A stretch of 64,000 nt of DNA. Origin: Siniperca chuatsi. Its lineage: Eukaryota > Chordata > Actinopteri > Centrarchiformes > Sinipercidae. A model generated the notes under the pieces. The model was not told the DNA's origin. It saw only the letters and a program-made list of their open reading frames with translations, and did not search any database. The position numbers were made by a program, and so were the translations under genes. The stretch's first letter is position 1. Each line of letters opens with the position of its first letter. This document shows positions 51,035-61,829 of this stretch, one piece after another. The stretch lies in assembly GCF_020085105.1 (NCBI RefSeq), contig NC_058051.1, positions 834,001-898,000 on the forward strand. Direction: 5' to 3'.

Positions 51035-53900
51035 CTTTGTTTACTACGTGGACGTGGACTCCGATGGAAAAAGGGACTCTGACAAACTGAACTGTGAAGA
51101 ATCCACAATCATAATTTGAGCGGGAAGTGATGGACCGGCTGACGACTCCAAACCTCGGGGACAGGAACAGTATGCAGATCAGACCACAGTGCACTTCCAG
51201 CACCATCCAGTTACAATCACTGTCACCACGGAGGACGTTTAACTGGTGTCAGACAGGATGTGACGACCAGGTTTATGACGTTTCTGGTTTTAAATGTGTT
51301 GCTTTGTGTTCCCAGCAGCTCCAGTATAGGCCTGCTCTTCCTTAACATGTGTGATGTCCTCGGCTGTGGACTGTAGCGGTGTGCTAAGGTCAAAGCGCGG
51401 GCTGCCCGTCATTTTCCTGATGATAGCATGTGAGCGACGGGCCACACTCCCGGGTCCTGTTTCCCACGCTGCCCCGTACAACCTCGTGCCTTAAAGATGA
51501 TTCACAGAAGTGCGATTGGATCTTTAGAGGAACGCACCAAGACAGAAACTTCACGAGCCTGGAAACACTTTTGTCTCTGCAGAAATGTGCAGTTGACCAG
51601 TGGAATATTTTGCTTTCAATGATTTTTAAGGATTTCTAAACAAATCCCCGGCTGCAGTAATGTCAAGAGAGAATGTGATCATTTGGATCATCAAGATACG
51701 GTCATCAAAGGTTTAGTTTCAGTGTCGCAAGAAGGTTATTTCACAAATCTGTGGCACGCTGCGGAGGCAGAGGCAGAACAGATGTGAACATTAAGGGTTT
51801 TTACGTTGTTTTGAAGGTGAACTATAGAGCACACACCTTGGAAGTAGCAGTTGTAACCAAACAATGTCCAGCAGGGAATTCAAACTGGTTTTACTGGGCA
51901 TTAATCCAAAGAGAACCTGTTGTATCTGTTTATCATCACTGCAGAGCTTAGTATTCACATATTTGACAAAGAAACAATCGCGATCATCTGGTGGGTTTTG
52001 GTAACTGTACTGAATGTTTTTCACGTTGAGGCTGAGTGTGGCATTTTAGGGCTCCTCACAAACTGAATCAACTCTTTGAATACACTTCAAGATATCGAGC
52101 CAGTGGGTAACTTGTCATTTCGAGATATTGAGCGTTGTTCTGTACTCTACCTTTTGAGTTTTAAGGTTTCTGATTGGTGTGATAGGAATCGTGTTTAATG
52201 GGTCTGACACCTGAGCAGTGTCGAGCCATCTGCGGCTGAAGATTTACCATCTGGAAATAATCCCCAAAGCAGCCCCGGGATCCCGACTTCCCCTCTTTAT
52301 TGAAGCGCTTCAGACTCTGAATGCACGTGACGCTGAAGACGTTCAGCCAGGGCTTGGTTGTAGCCTGCTGTCTGTGCTGTGAGAAAATCACAGCTAGTTT
52401 GTGCTCTGATTCATGAAAACCGATCACTACATGTGCACCCCGGGGTTCAACCGAAATATTAAGCCACATGACTGACCCACAGGTGAGATGGTACTTGAAG
52501 CAACTAGGATTTCCAGGAAGATACAAAGAAGAAAATGCACAAGATGAATGAACACAGAATAAAAAGCAGATAGAGAGTAGTTACAGGGTTTGTATGATCC
52601 AGAGCTGGAAGGCTCAGTAGCCTCCACTGCTGGTTTCATGGCACCGCGTGGCGCTGGGCTTCAGTTCAGTGACTCGGCAGTAGCGCAGCAGTAGACTCTG
52701 AGGCGTTCTGTGGTCCTACCTCATTCTCAGCACATTCAGTCTCATTAGCAGCCTCGTCTCAGTTTCTGGTACAAGGGGCACTTTGCTTGGGATAGATTTT
52801 TACTTCTGACTCACTTCTCTGTGTGGTGTTCTGCCGTAGCTGCACCTAGCTTTTCCCTTTATGACTGCAGCTTCTCTCGTAATGGCTGTGTTACAGAGCT
52901 AGTGCTGCCCCGCGTCCAGGTTACTAGTACGTTGTTTGCGTTCCACAGCTACAGCTCCCGTAAGGTTGTAGTAGAGCCTGAAGGCCTCAGCGTGTTTCAA
53001 ACAAACTAGTTCGTATGACAGTATGATAGTACGTCTCTCCTCGGAGGCGGGCGCGGTGTTGCAATCGCTTCTTTACACGAAAGGTGACAGAAGCAATTGT
53101 GTGAAGAAAGACAAAAGACCCCGGCTGCTGTCACACCTGACCAGTCACTGCGTCATGTGGCCGTGATTGTGCGTGCCTGTTTTGGAGAGTTGTCCACCAC
53201 CCTCCTCACCTGCTCCTGCTGTCGGAAAGGAGGCGCTGATCCCGAAGGTGCAGCACTCCGTGAGCGGAGATCCAGAAGTAGCTCGTTTGCGTTCGGTATG
53301 AAAGCGCTCGGACGCTCACGGGAGCTGGAGCTGTTGGAGGCTAACGCAGCTGTTGCTTTTGGGATGAGACTTCCGTTTTTGGCTTTTTGCTAAAGGACGA
53401 GCGTAGCACATAGAAACTCTGTTATTCACCCTTTGGGATGTTGAATCTCTGACCTGCTCTGCAGCGTTCAGTATTCCTTTAAGTGTTAAACCTGACATGG
53501 TTAAAGACTGTATATGGCATGGCTGTGATATCGTCGATGGTGCGTAAGCTAACTGAGTGTCGCCTCGCCCCGCTGTGTTTTTGTACGAGCCATTTTCATT
53601 TAGCTCTCTTCGAACTAGTAATGATTCCACTTGAAGACACTTTACACTATGCAAAATGTTTCACTGCCTCTCTGTCAACGCCGTGCGGAGCCACGCCGCT
53701 CTCTAACTGTTGTGTGAAATGTCTTTTTTCTTTTCGTGCATATTTCCAGTGTGTACAGAAATGTGTTTCAGATGTGTAAAATAAGAACTGTTTTGTTAAT
53801 GAAGCTGACAGGAGCCATAGATGTTTGAGAAAGCATCGTGTTTTTTTGCTGTAAATATGTTTGACAACTTTTCTTGGAATAAATGATGAAAAACTACGAC
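51035..53900 (+). other. stk35: Candidate last (3' UTR) exon of stk35
   Basis: A good acceptor (CTTTGTGTCTCCGCAG) ends at 51034, and AATAAA follows at 53878-53883. The 2.87 kb between has no repeat of known type, no long reading frame and a TGTAAATA Pumilio-type site at 53850-53857, as in a long 3' UTR. Pairing it with the orphan donor at 41705 would give a 9.3-kb UTR intron. The first 28 codons after the acceptor are open (FVYYVDVDSDGKRDSD... to TGA at 51117-51119), which leaves room for another gene's last coding exon. Assignment to stk35 is an inference. Confidence 0.42.
53878..53883 (+). terminator. AATAAA poly(A) signal, candidate stk35 3' end
   Basis: AATAAA follows TGTAAATATGTTTGACAAC and precedes a TGTGTGGG-rich stretch, the usual downstream element. 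Confidence 0.6.
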
Positions 53901-53910
53901 TGTGTGGGTT

Positions 53911-53912
53911 AA

Positions 53913-53944
<32 letters not shown>

Positions 53945-54075
53945 GGCCGTAGTCAGAAATCCTGAGTCCAAACACACAAACACGTTTTTTTAATTAAAAG
54001 AAGTCCTCATTGTATTTGCTGATTTAGCGTTTTGATGATGTGTAAATGCTGCCAGGTACTGAATCTCTTCATCTG
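53911..54075 (+). repeat. Direct repeat, left copy (with TG microsatellite)
   Basis: After a (TG)n tract, CAGGGCCGTAGTCAGAAATC starts a block of about 137 bp ending CTTCATCTG. The right copy at 54946-55090 differs at only about three positions. Confidence 0.9.
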
Positions 54076-54496
54076 AACATAACTGCATCAACAAATGTCA
54101 CGATACCGGTTTGTATCGGACTGCAGCTGATGATGCTTTTCTCCATCGATCGATCGATCGATCGGTTTGGAAAACTGGTGAAAACAGTGAGAAACGTGTG
54201 CAGCGACATCAGAGCAGAAGACATCATTTCTTTCTCACGTACTTTGTTTGGTATAAATAAAAACTCATAAGTCCAAAGAGAGATAGATAATGTAGCGAGA
54301 CACAAAAACTCATCTCGCTAGCTGGCTTTCATCAAGCCAGCTAGCTCGACGCACCTGGACTCACCTGTTGCTTGTTCCTCTGAAGGTCGGCTCTGCTGCA
54401 GTCGGAAATTCGCGACGAGAAATGTACGCAACGTGATTTCGGTCGGTTTTAACGTTTTATGATTATTTTAGAGGTTTGTCTTTCCCCTTTTTGAAC

Positions 54497-54519
54497 ACAC
54501 ACACACACACACACACCTT
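54497..54519. repeat. (CA)n microsatellite
   Basis: About 11 CA units inside the direct-repeat pair. Confidence 0.9.
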
Positions 54520-54708
54520 TATCACCTACCTCAGGTCCACGTCGCTGGCCGGAGTCCTTCCCCGCTGGACCGTCTTCAGTACTGATGAACACCAACAACC
54601 GGAGAGACAAAAAAGATCAGACTGAGAGGAACCTGCAGCAGATCCACCTGGAGACAAAACTGCTTGTCTCATTATTTACAAGGAAAACCAGATCCTCTTG
54701 TCCTGTTG

Positions 54709-54780
54709 GCCCTGATGGTCTAGTGGTTAGGACTCCTGGGTTCCACCCAGGTGGTGTGGGTTCAAGTCCCGGTCTGGGAG
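54709..54780 (+). tRNA. tRNA-Glu-like sequence with UCC (Gly) anticodon, probably a pseudogene
   Basis: A 72-base cloverleaf can be drawn. It has A box TGGTCTAGTGGTTAGGA, anticodon stem CCTGG/CCAGG with loop GTTCCAC (anticodon TCC at 54742-54744), and B box GGTTCAAGTCC. The body closely follows fish and mammalian tRNA-Glu(UUC), whose loop is TTTTCAC. Mismatches in the acceptor stem (positions 1-72 and 5-68) and T stem (49-65) suggest a decayed or SINE-associated copy. Functional tRNA-Gly(UCC) has a different body. Confidence 0.55.
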
Positions 54781-54825
54781 AAGATGGTGTAGCTGCTCCT
54801 TTTTTCTTTTATTCCAAGTGAAGAA

Positions 54826-54905
54826 GAAAAGATTTGAATCCACAACTTCTCTGTTACCGAACCTGATCCTGAACCAGCAGAGACCAGAACTTTCTGAGCT
54901 ACGAA
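54826..54905 (-). pseudogene. Possible tRNA-derived fragment, minus strand
   Basis: On the - strand GTAGCTCAGAAAGTTCTGG resembles an A box, and GTGGATTCAAATC, about 60 bases on, a B box. No full cloverleaf can be drawn. It sits 45 bases from the tRNA-Glu-like sequence. Confidence 0.3.
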
Positions 54906-54945
54906 GATCAGACTGAAGGAGGAATCTGCAGAAATGAACCGAAAT

Positions 54946-55090
54946 GTGTGCGTGTGTGCAGGGCCGTAGTCAGAAATCCTGGGTCCAAACACACAAACAC
55001 GTTTTTTAATTAAAAGAAGTCCTCATTGTATTTGCTGATTTAGCGTTTTGATGATGTGTAAATGCTGCCAGGTACTGAATCCCTTCATCT
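54946..55090 (+). repeat. Direct repeat, right copy
   Basis: This is the second copy of the 53911-54075 block, also preceded by TG dinucleotides and AAATGTGTG. The two copies lie about 1.02 kb apart. Confidence 0.9.
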
Positions 55091-55099
55091 GCCGTGTGT

Positions 55100-55200
55100 T
55101 TAGTTTTTTGCTTAAAAACAGAAATGGGAACTGACATGCAACAAAGGTCCCGACCGGATGTGAACCGGGGCCGCTTTGGATCGTGGTAAACGTGGTTTTT
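55100..55200 (-). mobile_element. tRNA-derived SINE fragment, minus strand
   Basis: The - strand contains CCGGTTCACATCCGG (B box), then GACCTTTGTTGCATGTCAG and TTCCCATTTCTG, the usual junction of head and tail in teleost SINEs. Confidence 0.6.
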
Positions 55201-56514
55201 ATAGTTTCAATATGGGCAGAAATGTAACAGAAATGCGGGCTCCTCCTGAGCTTTGAACTTTCAATAAAAACACAGGGTTACACGTTCAAATGAGACAGCT
55301 GATATCAGTCTGGTCTTTGCGTTCGAGAAACAGCCACGGCAGAAACATATTAGCGTGTCTGAACCGCTGCAGACAAAGAAATATTAACACAAGACGTAGT
55401 GGGTTCGAGGGGGCTGGCTGTCTCTGCAGCGGGGTTGCCAGATTTGAGCTTATGTGTGTTTGTTTCTTCTAGTTGTTGGAAGGCATGTTTTCACATTCGA
55501 GCTATGCTAGCAGTTTCCTCCTGCTTCCAGTTTTTCTGCTGAGCTAGTCCAAACATGTCTCAGGCCTGTTTCTGTACAGGACACAGAAACTAAAGCCATA
55601 CTGATCGAACCAGTGTGTGTCAGAGAGGAAACTGATCGTCTGAAATAGTTATTTGACTTATGTTGAAACACTTGAATTATGTCGTACAAGCCGATCACAG
55701 TATTTTTAGCATCAGTGGAACTCTATGAAGCTGTGAACCCACCTAGCTGCACATTACGTGCACATGAAGCTTCACTTCTCTGACGTTAAAAACAACGAGC
55801 AAACGTTCCAGTGGTAGCGTATTATCAAGCATGGCGAAGTGAATATTGGTTTGTTTTACAGCGTCTATGTCCCGTCACTGTTTAATTAGGCACAGGCTCC
55901 AAATGGAAGAAGTTGTTTCCCACAGTTGACACTAATCCTCAGTGGATTATCCCTCGCGGTTTGTTTTATCAGTCCAGAAACACCAGACAGGCTCCAATCT
56001 TTGATCACCACCCAAACAAAAACCTATACAGTTATTTTTATGGGAAAATCCTCTGTGGATGCTACTAAAAACACCATGTTGCATTTAAAGATTACAGAGA
56101 ACACCAAGCAGAAATCAGACTGTAGCGCCGGCCGCCGCAGGGCAAAGTAAACCCGCATCCATCGGCACCGTGTGTCAGAGAGCTGCAGACGAACAACCCC
56201 ACGGTTTACGTTCACACGTCATGTAAGTGACGAGGACAGGTTTCAGTTCTTCATGCTAACTGATTATTACTGTGCTGCCGTGGTTTCAGAGTGATGCTTC
56301 ACCGGGTTAACAGATCCGAGAGGCCGGTGTGATCATATTAGTATTCAGACTATTCTGTGCATGAACTGTATATACTCGGCGTTAGACGGTGGCGTTATTA
56401 CGGTCTGTGATGGCTGTCAGTTCCTTTGACATTTTGTAGGGTGGTGGCTCTGTTCGATCAGTTAATCCAGTCACCTTCTGGGTGCTGAATGGTTTATTAT
56501 GAGCTTCAGAGCTG
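55201..56514. other. Intergenic DNA
   Basis: No gene or certain repeat is recognised. Confidence 0.4.
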
Positions 56515-57060
56515 CTGGTAGGTGGATTTCGTTACTAGCTGTTTCCACATGTTTCCAGTCTTTATGCTAAGCTAAGTTAGCCAGCTGCTGCTGGTAGCTT
56601 CATATTTAGCGTACAGGCATGCGAGTGGTGTCAATCAAACTCTCAGCAAGAAAGTGAATAAGTGAATTTCCTAAAATGTCGAACTTTGACGGCCGTCAGC
56701 GAACACAGACCTGTTTGAATCGTGGGCGGTGACTCGCAGATAACCCCAGTGATGTCATCAGGGTCGGGTCAGCATGGACTTCTAACCATTACAGACTGGA
56801 GGTTTGAAAGGTGGAGAGGGTCTAACGAAAAGATGTTATCGAGTTGCATCATGGGAAGTGTAGGATCCAGTGTTTTTGGAGTCGAAGCCACACTGGGAAC
56901 TGAGAGTCAGGATGTGTCGGGCTCTCCTGCTTCAGTTCTGACCATTGTTTTGTTTTTTTATCTGTCTCTCGTGAGTCATCCAACAGTACGAAAGTGCAAC
57001 AGGAAATCACTGGACTTGCCCTTTAAAACTGCACTTTGTTTCTGCTTTTCTTGCGTGAGT
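56515..57060 (+). repeat. Teleost interspersed repeats, two adjoining families
   Basis: About 56535-56665 has TTTCCAGTCTTTATGCTAAG, CTTCATATTTAGCGTACAGG and CTCAGCAAGAAAGTGAATAA. About 56745-56960 has GTGATGTCATCAGGG, TGCATCATGGGAAGTGTAGG and ATCCAGTGTTTTTGGAG. Both are phrases of repeats common in fish, + orientation. Confidence 0.65.
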
Positions 57061-57099
57061 TAGGAGTTGCTGCGTGCGTGCGATTGTCTGCCGTCTGGA

Positions 57100-57400
57100 A
57101 TGTCTTTTGTGCAGACGTCAGGAGGAGCAGCAGCTGCAGCGGTAGCAGCTAACAGGGATAATACAGAAAGAATAACAGAGGGCAGGGATCCTATTGGCTG
57201 AGGGAAAGTGGATGCCCCCTGCCTTAATTAGTAAGGACAGACCAGTAAACATCTCCACAGGAGAGCAGCGCTGCCGTGTCGCAGTCCTGGTCAGAAACAA
57301 AGCTCTGCTCCATGCGGCGCTGAGGGTGATTAGCCTGCTGGATTAATTGGACAGTGCAGATTAATGATGGGCGGGGGCGGGGGGGGGGCGGGGCGGGGAA
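57100..57400. promoter_or_regulatory. Possible regulatory element with TAAT-type sites and G-run
   Basis: Several homeodomain-type cores (CTTAATTAG at 57223, GGATTAATTGG at 57340, AGATTAATGATG at 57359) sit in non-repetitive sequence. A run of G blocks (57367-57400) next to them could form a G-quadruplex and includes GGGCGGG Sp1-type sites. No transcript evidence is visible. Confidence 0.25.
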
Positions 57401-60400
57401 ACCGCAGGGAGGCTTCCTGCAGCACAGACGCACCGACACACAACAATATGTCAGTGTTCTGTGCTCTTTACGTCCAGCCGGGTACACAGTGTACACACAG
57501 TGGAGGAGCAGGGAGGGGCGGCTGTGGGCACTGACATGAGCTCCACCGGGGGTGGGGGTGGGGAGATTTCACCAGAAGCCGCTGAAAACAGCTGTGACAT
57601 GAGCACCAAACAGCCAATAGGAGCGCAAGAAACCTCAGACGAGAACCAAGAGTCTATTATTCATGTGGTCTTATATTTATTATTTAGCTGTCGTGCAGTT
57701 AACGTCATTGTTTTGCAGAGAAATGTTGCCAGAGAAATTATTCATACGCAACATCTGATTTATAAATATTGTTTTATATAATACAATAAATGTGTATAAT
57801 AACAAATATTTAAAATGCATTTTGACATTGATATATATTTTTCCACATGTGCTCAAGTGTGAAATTAGTGGAACATACATGAACATGTGGGTGACAGCCT
57901 CCAAAAAAACATTCCTACTCTGTCCGCCGATGAAGGCCCTGACATGTGGCTGAAAGCCCTGGAAGAATTCTAGTAAGTGGACCTTGAGTTAAGAATCAAT
58001 TTATCAGCTCACCTCAAGAAGAAGAAGAAAATATGAGCCATCGAATGTATTATGGGCTAATAATATATATATTTATATTCATATATATATATATATAATT
58101 TGCTCATATATTGGAAAGTAAATGCAGGTATTTGTTGAGTCTCTGTAATTAATATTATAAAGAGTTCGGTCTAGACCTGCTCTGTAGGAAAAGTGCAGTG
58201 AGATAACTTCTGTTACGAACTGGCGCTATATAAAGAAAATTGAATTGAATATTCGTGAACCAGTTGTGTAATATCATCTTTGCTGCAGAGATTTGCAAAA
58301 CCGTGTTCTTGAGCTTTGAGTTGAATAAAGTGAGTCTTGGAGTCGACGTCTGAGGTGACACCAGACGAAGCAGTTTTCAGGATTTGAAGGAAACATCATA
58401 TTCCGGCTCCAGGCCCCGATGTCAGTGGTTCCCGGCATCCGGGTGGTTCCTCCTCCGGGCCTCGACAAGTCCTTCAGTGGAGCGATCCTACAGGTAGTCG
58501 TTCATTGGTTGAACCGCTCATAATTCATGTCCACGCCTGAGAGATCACCTGTGGTGGCTGGGAGCCAGCTTCGTATTAGCTGCTGGAATCCTGTGTGACG
58601 CATCCTGTGTTCATGTTCATCAAATACACGACAGAAAGAGACATGCGGCCATCTTTTAAAATAAATTATTAAATTCTCCACAAACGTATTTGGCTGTTGA
58701 GGAAAAAAAGATTCTGCTCATTTATCCATAATCAACAACTGGTAACGAATATAGAAAAACATCACATTGTCTCCATCAACTGATTGAAAAGATAACGAGC
58801 TCTTTGTCATTTAAATGGGTGCTATAAATATACTGTATATATACAGTATATACGTTTATGAATTCTTTAACCAAGCTGGAAGCAGTCGACGTGAAGACAG
58901 ATTGTGACGGTGACCGAAAAGCTTCCACTTCTCACGATGCAAAATCAACAACCAGACTTATTCAGTCTGTAAAACACAAAGCGCTCCCTTCTGCCAGATT
59001 TGAGAGGTGAGCTCGCGTTGCTGCAGTCTGAAGACGTGGTGGTGTTTTCAGGCCCGCTGCCAGAGAACAACATGTTCCCGAACATGCAGAACGGGAGGGA
59101 GGGGCTCCGCACACACACACACACACACACACACACAGGAGAGCGCTGCAGGGATCATACGTGCTGTCAGCGTGCAGGACACCCGTCGCACTGTAACACT
59201 GCTCCACTGCTCCACATTTCACTACGGTACAACCTGTTGAATTCGGGGCACAACCGCTGAACGTTCGGTAAGTCCGCCAGAGGTGGACCAGGAAGACAGT
59301 TGGGTAATAACTGAAGTGCTCAGCTTCTGGGGTTTTCCCCCAATAAGTTTGTTTATTTGTAGAAAATGTCAGCTTTGGACAGTTGGAGCGACATGAACGT
59401 CAGAGACGAAGTGCTCACAGGAGGACAGTTCAGTCTCTGTGCTTCTGCGTACCAAACTGCACGATGTCTAAAGATGCAGCTGCGAAAACATGAATTATTA
59501 TGAGTTCATTAGAATCGAGGAGCTGCTTCCCCTCCTCGTGAGCAGGTTGATTATGAGCAGGACCTTTTGTGCGATGCACATCGATCCATCGGTCCTCCTT
59601 GGTTTTTCACCGGTGTTGTAAAGTTGCTGAAATCGATCACAGCTTTGAAAGACGTCTTGATCTTCAAGTACTCCATTAGCTTCTGTCCTTTCAGCTGCAC
59701 ACAGTCTGATGTGCTGGTTCACACAGTGAACGTGATAATAACGGGCCTAATGGCTTCTCCCTTTCTTCGCCTCATAAAAGAAGTATTGATCTGGGTTAAT
59801 GCCTTAATACGTCTTCACACGGAGCGTCTTGTTCTCTGATGGCAAGATGTCTAAAATGCGTTTTTCTGAGTCCCGTTGTGAAAGGCGAGGAGACGCCCGG
59901 GCAGCGACCGCAGGCTTGTTGGTTTGGTTCGAATCTCAGCTTGTGTTTGCCTGAAGTGTCTCCTTTTCACACGTCCACGCAAAACAGCCTCGTTCACACT
60001 CGTTCTTTTTTCTCTGCATGGAAGTGCTTCATGAAAAACCCGTAAAGAATCACGAGAGGTTGGAGGTAAGGCATCGGGGCTCTCGCCCGCTTTTTAGAAA
60101 TGCAACTGCCGTCTTCTGTCTTTGTGTTACTCTCCGTCCACAGCAGCTCAGCAAAGACGCAGCAAGAGGGACGTTTGTACTAAAACACCTTTAACTTTGG
60201 AAGATAGTCACCCGCTCGTATTAACACAGTCATCACTTGCACTGGAAGCCTGTTACAGGAAAGATGTCAGTTTAATGTACACACAGCGTGGACGTGTGAG
60301 AGCAGAGAGACTGTGAACCCACAAACACCAGATCACATCAATCTGCCGACCGAAAAGTAGATTTACGGAGACTGCACGACGAAACATTACTTATTCTGCA

Positions 60401-61829
60401 CGTATTCGTTGGCATGAAAATAGTCCAACTTAAATATCCAGATAGACAGGAAACACTGTCTGAATCCAATCACACAGGGACTTAACAAGCCAGACACACG
60501 AGCTGCAGTGAGCGGCTGTCTCAGAGCAGGCTGACCCACTTCTTCTGTGGTGCTGCCTTGTTGCAGGGCGGCACGTGGAGCCGACACGCACACACACACG
60601 CGCACACGCACACACACACACACACACACACCAATTATCTCTCTCTGTCGCTAAAAGCAGAAGTCATATTTTTCCGATCGGTTTTAAGATCGACGTGGTG
60701 TCGTGGCTGCTGTTCACAGAAAGATTTCTGCTTATTATTGTCAAAAACAGTGACGATGCGTCCGTGAAAAGTGAACGTGTGTCCTTTATGTTCTTCAAAA
60801 CTAATGAACTTTTTGATTTGAACATACAGAAATCAACATCAGTATCAGTCTCAGCTCTACAGAGTCCAGGTCCGGCACATCTGTACACATGACATCCAGC
60901 TTATCGAACGAGTGTATAGCCACGCTGGCGGCTCTGCGAGCTTGTGAATAACAATCCAGACTAACATGAAGCCGCCTGTCCTCTGACCCGGGTCTTTATC
61001 CTCACAGTCCTCACTTCCTGACCTCGCTTCTTCCCACCAACACTAAGGCTGCGCAGGTATACATAGATCTGACTAACCCTAATCCACGGGCCTTTAATCT
61101 GCTGCGAGGACAGGCTGTGGACATGCTGTGCCTCAGCCTGGTCTGGCCTGGTCTGGTCTGGTCTGGATGATGGACCTCAGTCCAGTCTTTGCACCGAGGA
61201 TGACTCAGCAGCAGAATGCAGTCAGCACACAGACAGGGCAGACCAGATCACATGTGGCTTCATTTCTTTAGTGTTTTCATTAAGCTGGCCTTTCCCTCCT
61301 GCCGTTCTGCGCTCATGCTACTTTTCACAACATTACAGTTCTTCATGCATTTCTGCACGGCTTTGGCTCAGTTTTCAACGACAAGAAATGCAGTTTCTTC
61401 TCCTGTTGGCCTCAGACTCTGCAGAGCAACTCAAAATAAGCGCAGTTCTCAGAGCGACATGTTGTATGTTCTCGTCCCTGAATTGTGACCGCTGTTGCAT
61501 CTTCAAATAAAATGCTGATTATGAAATAATGCAGTGACGGATTATGCTTCGGTCATTTCCTCCAAGGCAGTACAAAGACAACGAGCGGCGCACGCAGAGG
61601 TGAGTCTCTGAAGGCATTCCTTTGAAAGTTTCATTTGTTTGATATACGGTAAATATGGATAATCTAGTCCTGTACTAACGTGCATTAATGCACATAACAA
61701 AACACTGCGATGGCCCGTTCTCAGGAGACGCTCTCCAGGCACCGGACGATTTCTTTGGGCCGCGGTGACAAGAGGACTCAGCTCTGCACGGAGGACTGGG
61801 ACACTCTGGCTGACTGGCAGCCTTTAACA
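57401..61829. other. Intergenic DNA with microsatellites and a LINE/SINE tail
   Basis: About 58200-58248 ends GGCGCTATATAAAGAAAATTGAATTGAATA, written here as the short phrases GGCGCTATATAAAG and TTGAATTGAA, the 3' tail of a common fish retroelement. (TA)n lies at about 58060-58098. (CA)n tracts lie at 59110-59138 and 60588-60632, and (CTGGT)n at about 61138-61165. No gene was recognised. Confidence 0.45.
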
